NCBI RefSeq assembly: GCF_000341085.1
Contig: NZ_ANBA01000029.1
Span: 60,141-124,140, forward strand
Length of the DNA stretch: 64,000 nucleotides
Reading direction: 5' to 3'
Source of the DNA: Nocardiopsis ganjiahuensis DSM 45031
Lineage (GTDB): Bacteria > Actinomycetota > Actinomycetes > Streptosporangiales > Streptosporangiaceae
Below, piece after piece: positions 31,356-40,243 of the stretch; position 1 is the first letter of the stretch, and every line of letters begins with the position of its first letter. Both the position numbers and the translations under genes were made by a program. Under the pieces are notes generated by a model, which worked only from the letters and a program-made list of their open reading frames with translations, ran no database searches and was not told the origin of the DNA.

Positions 31356-32474
31356 ATGTCTGCACCGAACAATTCCTTCGACCCGGTCGAGGTGACCCCC
31401 CTGCACCCCGACGAGGTCGCCCGCATGCGCGAGGAGGCGTTGGCCGCCATCGAGGCCGCCGCCGACCTCGCCGAACTCAAGGAGGTCCGGCTCGCGCACG
31501 CCTCGGACCGCTCCCCGCTGGCCCTGGCCAACCGTGAGATCGGCGCGCTGCCCCCGGCCGCCAAGGCCGACGCCGGCAAGCGCGTCGGCGGCGCCCGACG
31601 CGACGTCGGGCAGGCGCTCAAGGCCCGCCAGGCGGTGCTGGAGACCGAGCGCGACGAGCGTGTCCTGGTGGAGGAGCGCGTCGACGTCACCCTGCCCTGG
31701 GACCGCACGCCCCGAGGCGCCCGCCACCCCCTGACCACCGTCGCGGAGCGGATGACCGACGTCTTCGTCGGTATGGGCTTCGAGGTCGCCGAGGGGCCCG
31801 AGATCGAGGCGGAGTGGTTCAACTTCGACGCCCTCAACTTCCAGCCCGACCACCCGGCCCGCAGCATGCAGGACACCTTCTTCGTCGAGGGGCCCGACGG
31901 CGGCGAGTCCGGTCTGGTCATGCGCACCCACACCTCCCCGGTACAGATCCGCGCGCTCCTCTCGCGTGAGCTCCCGGTGTACGTGGTCGCGCCCGGCAAG
32001 ACCTTCCGCACCGACGAGCTGGACGCCACCCACAGCCCGGTCTTCCACCAGTTGGAGGGCCTGGTCGTCGACAAGGGCATCACCCTCGCGCACCTGCGCG
32101 GCGCCATCGACGCCTTCGTCGAGTCCGTGTTCGGTGAGGGGCTGAAGACCCGCTTCCGGGCCTCCTACTTCCCGTTCACCGAGCCCTCCGCCGAGGTGGA
32201 CATCGAGTGCTTCGTCTGCCGCGGCGCGTCCGTGGGCAACCCGGACGAGCCCTGCCGTACCTGCTCCAGCGAGGGCTGGATCGAGATCGGCGGCTGCGGC
32301 GTGGTCAACCCGCGCGTGCTCACCGCCGCCGGAGTGGACCCGGAGGTCTACAGCGGCTGGGCCTTCGGCCTGGGAATCGAACGGACACTGATGTTCGCGC
32401 ACGGTGTGCGCGACATGCACGACATGGTCGAGGGCGACATCCGCTTCACCTCGGCCTTCGGGAGTGAGAACTGA
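31356..32474 (+). CDS. pheS: Phenylalanyl-tRNA synthetase alpha subunit
   Basis: Catalytic subunit of the alpha2-beta2 enzyme that charges tRNA-Phe. The 372-residue product has an N-terminal coiled coil followed by the class II core: EGPEIEAEWFNFDALNF, DTFFV, RTHTSPVQIR (motif 2 region), VFHQLEGLVVD and FGLGIERTLM (motif 3). An insert with two CxxC pairs (CFVC, CRTC) is seen near residue 285. ATG 31356 gives the family-like start although the ribosome binding site is weak. The stop TGA shares a base with the pheT ATG. I found no T-box or Phe-rich leader upstream. Confidence 0.97.
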   Translation: MSAPNNSFDPVEVTPLHPDEVARMREEALAAIEAAADLAELKEVRLAHASDRSPLALANREIGALPPAAKADAGKRVGGARRDVGQALKARQAVLETERDERVLVEERVDVTLPWDRTPRGARHPLTTVAERMTDVFVGMGFEVAEGPEIEAEWFNFDALNFQPDHPARSMQDTFFVEGPDGGESGLVMRTHTSPVQIRALLSRELPVYVVAPGKTFRTDELDATHSPVFHQLEGLVVDKGITLAHLRGAIDAFVESVFGEGLKTRFRASYFPFTEPSAEVDIECFVCRGASVGNPDEPCRTCSSEGWIEIGGCGVVNPRVLTAAGVDPEVYSGWAFGLGIERTLMFAHGVRDMHDMVEGDIRFTSAFGSEN

Positions 32475-34963
32475 TGCGCGTCCCCCTGACCTGGCTGCGT
32501 GAGTACGTCGAGCTTCCGGCCGACGTCTCCGCCCGAGACCTCGCCTCCCGGCTGACCTTGGCCGGGCTGGAGGTCGAGACCGTCGACGAGCTCGGCTCCG
32601 ACCTGACCGGACCCATCGTCTTCGGCCGGGTGCTGGAGATCGAGGAGCTCACCGGCTTCAAGAAGCCCATCCGCTACTGCAGGGTGGACGTCGGACAGGC
32701 CAACGGCAGCGGTGAGCCGCAGGAGATCGTCTGCGGCGCCCGCAACTTCGCCGAGGGCGACCTCGTCGTGGTGTCCCTGCCCGGCGCCGAACTGCCCGGC
32801 GGGTTCAAGATCGGAGCCCGCAAGACCTACGGCAAGATGTCGGCCGGCATGATCTGCTCGGCCACCGAGCTCGGCCTGTGGGAGGACCACACCGGCATCG
32901 TCGTGCTGCCCGAGGGCTTCGCCGAGACCGGCACCGACGCCATCGCGATCCTCGGCCTGCGTGAGGACGTCCTCGACATCGCCGTCACCCCCGACCGGGG
33001 TTACGCGCTGTCGATGCGCGGTGTGGCGCGCGACGTCGCCGCCCTGTACGGAGCCGAGTTCCGCGATCCCGCGGACGTCACCGTCGCGGTACCCGCCGGC
33101 GCCGGCCACCCGGGTGTCATCGACGACGCGGAGCGCTGCGACCGCCTCGTGCTGCGCGGTGCCACCGGCTTCGACCCGGAGGCGCCCACGCCGCTGTGGA
33201 TGAAGCGCCGCCTGCACCAGAGCGGGGTTCGCCCCGTCTCCCTGGCCGTGGACGTCACCAACTACGTGATGCTCGAACTCGGTCAGCCCCTGCACGCCTG
33301 GGACCGCGAGAAGGTCGACGGCCCGATCCGCGTCCGGCAGGCCGAGGCGGGGGAGAAGCTGGAGACCCTGGACCACGTCCAGCGCTCCCTGGACGCCGAC
33401 GACATCGTCATCGCCGACGACTCCGGCGCCCAGGCGATCGCCGGTGTGATGGGTGGCCTCCACACCGAGATCGGGCTGTCCTCCTCCGAGGTCCTGGTCG
33501 AGGCCGCCCACTTCGACGCCATGAGCATCGCGCGCGCCTCGCGCCGGCACCAGCTGTCCTCGGAGGCCTCCCGGCGCTTCGAGCGCGGCATCGACTCGGC
33601 CGGACAGCTGGCCGCGGCCACCCGTGCCGTGGAACTGCTGGCCGAGCTCGGCGGCGCCTCGGTGGAACCGGCCTACACGATCGTGGACCGCTCGAAGGCG
33701 CGCGAGCCGATCGTCGTCAGGGCCTCCCACGCGGGCAGCGTGGCCGGGGTCGACTACCCCGAGGGCACCAGCGAGCGGTGGCTGCGTGCCATCGGCTGCG
33801 CCGTCGAGGCCGACGGGGAGCTCCTGAAGGTCACCCCGCCCACGTGGCGGTCCGACATCACCGACCCCAACGACCTCGCCGAGGAGATCATCCGCTTCGA
33901 GGGGTACGAGAACATCCCCTCGATCCGGCCCAGCGGCTCCGGGCGGGGGCTGACCTCCGGCCAGCGCCTGCGCCGGGCGGTCGGCCGCGTCCTCGCCGAC
34001 ACCGGTCACAACGAGGTGCTGTCCTACCCGTTCACCAGCGAGCGCGACCTCGACGGCCTCCAGCTGGCCGCCGGCGACCCGCGCCGTACCGCCCTGCGCC
34101 TGGCCAACCCGCTCAACGAGGAGGAGCCGCTGCTGCGGACCACCTTGCTGCCGGGACTGTTCAAGGCGCTGGCCCGCAACGTCGGCCGGGGCATGACGGA
34201 CGTCGCCCTGTTCGAGACCGGCCTGGTGTACCGGCCCAGGCCGGGTGCCACCCGTGCCCCGATCCTGCCGGTGGACCGGGGGCCCGGCGCCGAGGAGCTC
34301 GCGCTCCTCGACGCCGCCCTGCCCGAACAGCCGCGCCGCGTGGGCGTGGTCGTCACCGGTGACGCCGAGCGCGCCGGCTGGTGGGGCGAGGGCCGCGCGG
34401 CCACCTGGGCCGACGCGGTCCAGGCCGCCCGCGACATCGCCCGGGTCGCCGGGGTCGGCCTGGAGGTCGAGGCCGACACCCACGCTCCGTGGCACCCGGG
34501 CCGTTGCGCCGCGCTGTACGTGCGGGTGGAGGGCGAGCGCGTGCTCGTCGGCCACGCCGGCGAGCTGCACCCCCGGGTCGTCAAGGCGTTCGGCCTCCCG
34601 GACCGCACCGCCGCGATGGAGATCGACCTGGACCGCGTCGAGAGCGCCCGTGCCGACACGCCCGCCCCGGTGGTGTCCACCTATCCGGTGGCCACCCAGG
34701 ACGTGGCCCTGGTCGTGGACGCCTCGGTGCCGGTCGGTGAGATCAGCGCCGCCCTGGCCGAGGGCGCGGGCCCGCTGCTGGAGAGCGTGCGGCTGTTCGA
34801 CGTCTACACCGGTGAGCAGGTCGGTGAGGGACGCAAGTCCGTCGCGTTCGCCCTGCGCTTCCGGGCCGGCGACCGGACGCTGACCGCGGAGGAGGCCGGC
34901 GCCGCGCGCGACGCGGCCGTGGCCCTGGCCACCGAGCGCACGGGCGCGGTCCTGCGCGGCTGA
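32474..34963 (+). CDS. pheT: Phenylalanyl-tRNA synthetase beta subunit
   Basis: tRNA-binding and editing subunit, 829 residues. It starts MRVPLTWLREYVELP, followed by the EMAP-type OB fold (about 40-155), B3/B4 editing region (about 215-390), B5 and the catalytic-like core. The C-terminal anticodon-binding FDX-ACB domain (about 735-829) holds YPVATQDVALVVD and FRAGDRTLTAEE. Translation is coupled to pheS by TGATG. A large GC terminator follows. Confidence 0.97.
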   Translation: MRVPLTWLREYVELPADVSARDLASRLTLAGLEVETVDELGSDLTGPIVFGRVLEIEELTGFKKPIRYCRVDVGQANGSGEPQEIVCGARNFAEGDLVVVSLPGAELPGGFKIGARKTYGKMSAGMICSATELGLWEDHTGIVVLPEGFAETGTDAIAILGLREDVLDIAVTPDRGYALSMRGVARDVAALYGAEFRDPADVTVAVPAGAGHPGVIDDAERCDRLVLRGATGFDPEAPTPLWMKRRLHQSGVRPVSLAVDVTNYVMLELGQPLHAWDREKVDGPIRVRQAEAGEKLETLDHVQRSLDADDIVIADDSGAQAIAGVMGGLHTEIGLSSSEVLVEAAHFDAMSIARASRRHQLSSEASRRFERGIDSAGQLAAATRAVELLAELGGASVEPAYTIVDRSKAREPIVVRASHAGSVAGVDYPEGTSERWLRAIGCAVEADGELLKVTPPTWRSDITDPNDLAEEIIRFEGYENIPSIRPSGSGRGLTSGQRLRRAVGRVLADTGHNEVLSYPFTSERDLDGLQLAAGDPRRTALRLANPLNEEEPLLRTTLLPGLFKALARNVGRGMTDVALFETGLVYRPRPGATRAPILPVDRGPGAEELALLDAALPEQPRRVGVVVTGDAERAGWWGEGRAATWADAVQAARDIARVAGVGLEVEADTHAPWHPGRCAALYVRVEGERVLVGHAGELHPRVVKAFGLPDRTAAMEIDLDRVESARADTPAPVVSTYPVATQDVALVVDASVPVGEISAALAEGAGPLLESVRLFDVYTGEQVGEGRKSVAFALRFRAGDRTLTAEEAGAARDAAVALATERTGAVLRG

Positions 34964-35390
34964 CCTCGGCCGACACGCAGCGCCAGCTGCAACGAAACAC
35001 AGTGTTAACACGGCGGGGCGGGGCGGTTACTCCCAGGGGGGAGACCCGCCCCGCCCTCTTGTGTTAAGACGGTGCTGCGGGGTCGGACACCACGCCGGAG
35101 AAGTCGCCGACAAACCCTGGTGTGTAGCGAAACGAGCGATCGCAGAGCCCGGATTCCAAGAAAATTGTGGCCGTGTTTTTCCAGCGTAGTAGGGGTTTTG
35201 GCGCTGAGGGCCGAGGGTAGCCGGAATGAAGTTTGGGTTTCGGGGCATGAAAGGTCGTTTTGGCTCTTGCTGTGGAGCGGTCCGAGAACTTAGCCTGCGA
35301 GTAGCTGCCACAACCTGGGCGCCCGGGTAAGAGGTCAGATCCGTTTTCCGCTGCGCGTTCTCGCGCATGTCACGGCTCGGAGGTCGCCAT
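34964..35390 (+). other. Intergenic region between pheT and the aminotransferase
   Basis: 427 bases. It contains the pheT terminator and then a comparatively AT-rich 200 bases (35150-35350) that probably holds the aminotransferase promoter. A 10-base palindrome GTGTTAACAC lies at 35003-35012. No gene is recognised. Confidence 0.4.
35012..35055 (+). terminator. Terminator after pheT
   Basis: GGCGGGGCGGG (35012-35022) pairs with CCCGCCCCGCC (35045-35055), followed by CTCTTGTGTT. Confidence 0.7.
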
Positions 35391-36698
35391 ATGACCGAAA
35401 CGGTTGTCTCGTCCGCGCTCACTCCCAAGGAACACCGGGAGCCCAGCCGTCTCTGGCATACCTTCTGCGATATGAACACCGTGGCCAAGGGCCCGGAGTT
35501 CGTGGTGGCCCGCGCCGAGGGCGTGTGGCTCTGGGACCAGTTCGGTGACCGTTACCTCGACGGCACCGCCAGTCTCTGGTACTGCAACGTCGGACACGGC
35601 CGGGCCGAGATCGCGGACGCGGTCCACCGGCAGATGAGCACTCTCGACGCCTACACCGTCTACGGTGACTTCGCCAACGTGCCCGCCATGGAACTCAGTG
35701 ACCGCCTGGCCGCGCACGCACCGGTCGAGGACCCGCGCGTCATCCTCACCTGCGGGGGAGGGGAGTCGATCGACACCGCCGCCAAGCTGGCGCGCAGCTA
35801 CTGGGCCACGCAGGGCCAGCCGGAGCGCCAGCACCTGATCAGCCGGACCGGCGGCTACCACGGCCTCAACGGCTTCGGTACCAGCATCATCGGGATGGAG
35901 CGCTTCCGTTCCGGCTACGGGAAGCTCATCGAGGACACCTCCGTGGTCCCGCACGACTCCGCCGCCGCCCTGGAGGCCGAGATCCTGCGGGTCGGCGCGG
36001 ACCGTGTCGCCGCCTTCTTCGCCGAACCCGTGATCGGGGCGGGCGGGGTGTTCATCCCGCCGGAGAACTACTTCACCGACGTGGCGCGGATCTGTCAGAA
36101 GTACGGCGTGCTGTTCGTCGTGGACAGCGTGATCTGCGGTTTCGCCCGGATGGGCAACTGGTTCGGGATCGAGCGGTTCGGTGTGAGCCCGGACATGATC
36201 GTCTTCGCCAAGGGCGTCTCCAGCGGCTACCTGCCGCTGGGCGGCGTCGTGGTCAACGGCCGGGTGGCCGACCCGTTCTGGAACGAGGCGGGCAACCCGT
36301 TCCTGCACGGCACCACCTACGCCGGGCACCCGACGGCCTGCGCGGCGGCCATGGCCAACCTGGACATCCTGGAGCGCGAGGACCTGTTCACGGTCTCGCG
36401 CGAGGTGGAGACCCACCTGGACTCGGCTCTGCGCGGGCTGGCCGACCACCCGCTGGTCGCCGAGGTCCGTTCCGGGACGGGGGTGATGGGCGCGGTGGAA
36501 CTCACCGAGGAGGCGCTCATGGAGCGGGGGATCACCACGGCGGAGGTCTTCGCCGAGGCCCGGGCCCGCGGTGTCATCGTCCGGCCGGTGCCCAAGGCGC
36601 TGCTGGTGTCGCCGCCCCTGGTCATCACCTGGGAGCAGATCGACCACCTGGCGTCCACCCTGGCGGGGTCCCTGGACGCGGTGATGGCCCGTCACTGA
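35391..36698 (+). CDS. Class III (omega) aminotransferase, probable amine or beta-amino acid donor
   Basis: A PLP enzyme of 435 residues that moves an amino group from a terminal amine or omega-amino acid to a keto acid. The fold is evident from VWLWDQFGDRYLDGTASLW, the ring-stacking region YHGLNGFGTS, the PLP-binding Asp in FVVDSVICGFARMG, and the Schiff-base lysine in DMIVFAKGVSSGYLPLGG. ATG 35391 follows GGAGG. An FAD amine-oxidase-like gene and a MarR regulator downstream suggest use of putrescine, beta-alanine or a similar amine, but the substrate cannot be set from sequence. A strong terminator closes the gene, so it is not co-transcribed with marR. Confidence 0.87.
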   Translation: MTETVVSSALTPKEHREPSRLWHTFCDMNTVAKGPEFVVARAEGVWLWDQFGDRYLDGTASLWYCNVGHGRAEIADAVHRQMSTLDAYTVYGDFANVPAMELSDRLAAHAPVEDPRVILTCGGGESIDTAAKLARSYWATQGQPERQHLISRTGGYHGLNGFGTSIIGMERFRSGYGKLIEDTSVVPHDSAAALEAEILRVGADRVAAFFAEPVIGAGGVFIPPENYFTDVARICQKYGVLFVVDSVICGFARMGNWFGIERFGVSPDMIVFAKGVSSGYLPLGGVVVNGRVADPFWNEAGNPFLHGTTYAGHPTACAAAMANLDILEREDLFTVSREVETHLDSALRGLADHPLVAEVRSGTGVMGAVELTEEALMERGITTAEVFAEARARGVIVRPVPKALLVSPPLVITWEQIDHLASTLAGSLDAVMARH

Positions 36699-36750
36699 GC
36701 GGAGGGAGTCCGGCGACCGCCCGGGCTCCCACACGAGAGGGCCCTGTTGA

Positions 36751-36782
36751 ACCCACCGGTGTCGTGTCGCACACCGGTGGGT
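36751..36782 (+). terminator. Rho-independent terminator after the aminotransferase
   Basis: ACCCACCGGTGT (36751-36762) pairs perfectly with ACACCGGTGGGT (36771-36782), followed by TGTTTATTTT. This is the most classical intrinsic terminator in the window. Confidence 0.92.
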
Positions 36783-36789
36783 TGTTTAT

Positions 36790-36848
36790 TTTCCTAGGAA
36801 ACCTCTGTCGAGTGCTGATATCTTGCAGTAATATTTGCTGGGAAGATA
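36790..36848. promoter_or_regulatory. Putative MarR operator region
   Basis: A perfect 12-base palindrome TTTCCTAGGAAA (36790-36801) is followed by TATCTT (36819-36824) and AAGATA (36843-36848), an inverted repeat around an AT-rich core. It lies 55-110 bases upstream of the MarR start in an AT-rich promoter region. Autoregulation by MarR proteins at such palindromes is typical of the family; binding here is inference. Confidence 0.45.
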
Positions 36849-36902
36849 CTTCTTCGGGGTTGGGTAGCGCGCTCTCCCCGCCGGCACGACAGGGGGCAGG
36901 GA

Positions 36903-37397
36903 ATGACGGCACAGCCGACCGATGCGGACGTGGAGGCGACCCGGGAGACCGGTCCCAGTGACGACGATCTGATCACGGCCTGGGGACTGGTCCACGAGGC
37001 GATGAACGCGATCCAGCCCAAGCTCCTGCACGGGATAACCCCCGACGGCAAGGACATGGCGGGCCCGTGGTTCGAGGTCCTCATCCGCCTGCAGCGCACC
37101 CCGGGGTACCAGCTGCCGATGAGCCGTCTGGCCCGCGAGGTCAGTCTCAGCACGGGAGGGTTCACCAAGCTGGCCGACCGCCTGGAGAAGGAGGGCTACC
37201 TGGAACGACACAACTGTGCCAGCGACCGCCGGGTCGTCTACGCCACCCTCACGGAGGCGGGCCTGGACTTCATCGGTGCCGCTCGGATCCGTCACGTCGA
37301 ACGCCTTCGGGAGCACGTGCTCACCCCGCTCGGGGACGGAGGGGTTCGACAACTGGCCACCATCGCGCGTACGCTCCGTGACAGCTCTCTCGACTGA
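36903..37397 (+). CDS. MarR-family transcriptional regulator
   Basis: A 164-residue winged-helix regulator. The recognition region (SRLAREVSLSTGGFTKLADRLEKEGYLER) and the wing (CASDRRVVYATLTEAGLDFI) fit MarR. Helical dimerisation segments surround it. ATG 36903 follows a GGGGGCAGGG tract. It lies between an aminotransferase and an FAD amine-oxidase-like gene and probably represses one or both in response to an amine-pathway metabolite (inference). Palindromes upstream may be its own operator. Confidence 0.88.
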   Translation: MTAQPTDADVEATRETGPSDDDLITAWGLVHEAMNAIQPKLLHGITPDGKDMAGPWFEVLIRLQRTPGYQLPMSRLAREVSLSTGGFTKLADRLEKEGYLERHNCASDRRVVYATLTEAGLDFIGAARIRHVERLREHVLTPLGDGGVRQLATIARTLRDSSLD

Positions 37398-37567
37398 ACT
37401 GGGCAACAGGACGGGACTCTGCGTAGTCGAATCCCCGCTGAAGCGGCGCGTCGATCCTCGCGAATGTGCAGAAAACATCCCACGCGCCTTCGTTCCCATG
37501 TAGGTTGGCCAGAGTTCGGGGGCCCAACGCGGGGTGGGTCGGGAGCACTGAGGTTCCGGGGGGAATG

Positions 37568-39016
37568 ATGAGGCTGTTCACCACTGCTGCCCAGATGAGG
37601 CCTATTCCCCGATCCTCGCGCTTCGCCAACGGCGGGGTCTCCTTCTGGTTCAGGGAGAACGGTCTCCCTGAGCGGAGGGCGCCGCTTCCGGGCGACGGGG
37701 ACTACGACGTCTGCGTGGTCGGAGCCGGTTACACCGGCCTCTGGACCGCCTACTACCTCAAGAAGGACCAGCCGGACCTGAGAGTCTGCGTCGTCGAGCG
37801 GGAGTTCGCCGGCTTCGGCGCCTCCGGCCGTAACGGAGGGTGGCTTTCGGCCGAGTTCTCGGGTTCCCAGGAGGACTACGCGCGGTCACACGGCAAGGCC
37901 GCCATGGTCGCCCTGCAACGCGCGCTGATGAACACCGTGGACGAGGTCGTCACGGTCGCCCGCGCCGAGGACATCGACGCCGACGTCGTCAAGGGCGGTG
38001 TGCGTCTGATCGCGAGCAACGCGGCACAGCGCGAGCGGCTCGAGACACACATCGACTACCTCCAGGAGTGGGGCTACTGGCCCGACGACATCCACATGGT
38101 GGACCTGGACCACGCACCCCCGGTCTCGGTGCACGGCGCCGTGGCGGCCGGGTACTCGCCGCACGCCGCCCGTGTCCACCCCGCCAAGCTGGTCACCGGT
38201 CTGGCCCGGGTGGTCGAGGCGCTGGGCGTGGAGATCTTCGAGGACACCGCCGTGACGGAGATCCGGCCCCGTGAGGGGGCCGACCGTCCGACGGTGGTCA
38301 CCGAACACGGCACCGTCCGCGCCGACCACGTGGTCCGCGCCACCGAGGGCTTCACCTCCACACTGCGCGGCCAGCGCCGCCGCTGGCGCCCCATGTACTC
38401 CTCGATGATCGTCACCGAGCCGATCGCCCCCGAACTGTGGGAGCGGATCGGCTGGGAGGGCCGCGAGCTCCTGAGGGACTCCGCGCACTCCTACGTCTAC
38501 GCCCAGCGCACAGCCGACGACCGCATCGCGATCGGAGGCCGTGGCGTGCCCCACCGGTTCGGGGGCTCGGAGGACAAGGAGGGCGCCACCCAGCCGCAGG
38601 CCATCGCCGAACTCTGGCGCTCCCTGACCGGGATGTTCCCCGACGTCGCGGACGTGCCGGTCGAGCACGCCTGGTCCGGGGTGCTCGGGGTGCCCCGGGA
38701 CTGGTCCCCGACCGTGAACCTGGACACCGGCTCCGGGCTGGGCTGGGCGGGCGGATACTCCAGCAGCGGGGTCTCCACCAGCAACCTGGCCGGCCGCACC
38801 CTGCGCGACCTGATCCTGGGCCGCAGCACCGACCTCACCCGCCTTCCGTGGGTCGGTCACGAGGTGCGCGGCTGGGAGCCCGAGCCGCTGCGCTGGGTGG
38901 GTACCCAGGTCGTGCGCGGGCTCTACAGAACGGCCGACCGCCGTGAGTCCAGGACCGAGGGCAACGGGCACACCTCCCGTTTCGCCGGCCTGGCCACCCG
39001 GATGCCCGGCAACTGA
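37568..39016 (+). CDS. FAD-dependent oxidoreductase, DAO/PuuB-like
   Basis: A 482-residue flavoenzyme of the D-amino-acid-oxidase superfamily. It has the FAD dinucleotide motif VCVVGAGYTGLWTAYYL, the isoalloxazine-proximal GFGASGRNGGWLS, and the C-terminal FAD closure WAGGYSSSGVSTSNLAGRTL. This arrangement resembles gamma-glutamylputrescine oxidase and related amine or N-methyl amino acid oxidases. ATG 37568 is chosen because the GGGGGG tract ends 5 bases upstream; ATG 37565 and the frame back to 37466 are alternatives. With the class III aminotransferase it suggests oxidation of an amine, but aldehyde dehydrogenase and ligase genes of a full putrescine pathway are not here. Confidence 0.85.
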   Translation: MRLFTTAAQMRPIPRSSRFANGGVSFWFRENGLPERRAPLPGDGDYDVCVVGAGYTGLWTAYYLKKDQPDLRVCVVEREFAGFGASGRNGGWLSAEFSGSQEDYARSHGKAAMVALQRALMNTVDEVVTVARAEDIDADVVKGGVRLIASNAAQRERLETHIDYLQEWGYWPDDIHMVDLDHAPPVSVHGAVAAGYSPHAARVHPAKLVTGLARVVEALGVEIFEDTAVTEIRPREGADRPTVVTEHGTVRADHVVRATEGFTSTLRGQRRRWRPMYSSMIVTEPIAPELWERIGWEGRELLRDSAHSYVYAQRTADDRIAIGGRGVPHRFGGSEDKEGATQPQAIAELWRSLTGMFPDVADVPVEHAWSGVLGVPRDWSPTVNLDTGSGLGWAGGYSSSGVSTSNLAGRTLRDLILGRSTDLTRLPWVGHEVRGWEPEPLRWVGTQVVRGLYRTADRRESRTEGNGHTSRFAGLATRMPGN

Positions 39017-39136
39017 GCGACCCGCCCGACCGGCCCCTCCGCTCGGCCCGGCGAAAGCACCCACGGAACACCTCCCCGCGGAACCATCGCCCCGTACGGT
39101 TCGGTCCCGAACCGCGCGGGGTCGCCTCGAACCTGG

Positions 39137-39165
39137 TTGCATAAACTTGCAAGGTCATGCATGAT
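39137..39165 (+). promoter_or_regulatory. argC promoter overlapped by ARG-box-like palindromes
   Basis: TTGCAT (39137-39142) and CATGAT (39160-39165) are spaced by 17 bases. TTGCA-N6-TGCAA (39137-39152) and the palindrome TCATGCATGA (39155-39164) cover both elements. ArgR repression of arginine operons through paired palindromes near the promoter is established, and argR is in this operon. Confidence 0.6.
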
Positions 39166-39198
39166 GGTTCAGTCCAAGCGGGAAGAGAGGGTCTCACC

Positions 39199-40227
39199 AT
39201 GGGATACACAGCGGCCATCGCCGGAGCCAGCGGCTACGCCGGGGGCGAGCTGCTGCGTCTGCTCCTGGGCCACCCCCAGATCGAGATCGGCACCGTCACC
39301 GCCGGAAGCAACGCCGGCACCCCCCTCATCCAACACCAGCCGCACCTGCTGCCGCTGGCCGACCGGATCCTCGCGCCCACCACCGTCGAGGAGCTCCGCG
39401 GCCACGACGTCGTCTTCCTCGCCCTGCCGCACGGACAGTCCGCCGACATCGCCCAGCAGCTCGGCGAGGACGTCCTGGTCGTGGACTGCGGCGCCGACTT
39501 CCGCCTCAACGACGCAGCCGCCTGGGAACGCTTCTACGGCACACCCCACGCCGGAACCTGGCCCTACGGGCTCCCGGAACTGCCCGGACAGCGGGAGCGC
39601 CTCACCGGCGCCCGGCGGGTCGCCGTTCCCGGCTGCCACGTCACCGTCGCCACCCTCGGGCTCTTCCCCGCCCTGGCCGAGCAGCTCGTCGAGACCGACC
39701 TCACCGTGGTCGCCGTCACCGGCACCTCCGGCGCGGGCAAGGCACCCAAGCCCAACCTGGTCGGCAGCGAGATCATGGGCGCGCTCAGCCCCTACGGGGT
39801 CGGCGGCACGCACAGGCACAACCCCGAGATCGTCCAGAACCTCACCTCCGTCACCGGAGAGCCGGTCCGCCTCTCCTTCACACCGGTCCTCGCCCCGCTG
39901 CCCCGGGGCATCCTCGCCACCTGCACCGCCCCCCTCAAGCCCGGCGTGACCGCGGACCAGGTCCGCGCCGCCTACGAGAGCACCTACGCCGACGAGCCCT
40001 TCGTCCACCTGCTCCCCGAGGGCACCTGGCCCAACACCGCCATGACGCTCGCGGCCAACACCACCCTCGTGCAGGTCACCGTGGACCCGGACGCGAACCG
40101 CATGGTGGCCGTCGCCGCCCTGGACAACCTCACCAAGGGCACCGCGGGCGGCGCGATCCAGAGCACCAACATCGCCCTGGGCCTGCCCGAGGACACCGGC
40201 CTTCCGCTCGCCGCGGTCGCTCCCTAG
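39199..40227 (+). CDS. argC: N-acetyl-gamma-glutamyl-phosphate reductase
   Basis: Third step of ornithine synthesis, NADPH-dependent reduction of N-acetylglutamyl phosphate. The 342-residue product shows the NADP loop AIAGASGYAGGELLRL and the active-site cysteine in VAVPGCHVTVATLG. ATG 39199 follows GAGAGG by 8 bases. It is the first gene of the cluster; argJ begins 16 bases after its stop. The ARG-box-like promoter lies immediately upstream. Confidence 0.97.
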   Translation: MGYTAAIAGASGYAGGELLRLLLGHPQIEIGTVTAGSNAGTPLIQHQPHLLPLADRILAPTTVEELRGHDVVFLALPHGQSADIAQQLGEDVLVVDCGADFRLNDAAAWERFYGTPHAGTWPYGLPELPGQRERLTGARRVAVPGCHVTVATLGLFPALAEQLVETDLTVVAVTGTSGAGKAPKPNLVGSEIMGALSPYGVGGTHRHNPEIVQNLTSVTGEPVRLSFTPVLAPLPRGILATCTAPLKPGVTADQVRAAYESTYADEPFVHLLPEGTWPNTAMTLAANTTLVQVTVDPDANRMVAVAALDNLTKGTAGGAIQSTNIALGLPEDTGLPLAAVAP

Positions 40228-40243
40228 AGACGAGGGTTCCGAC

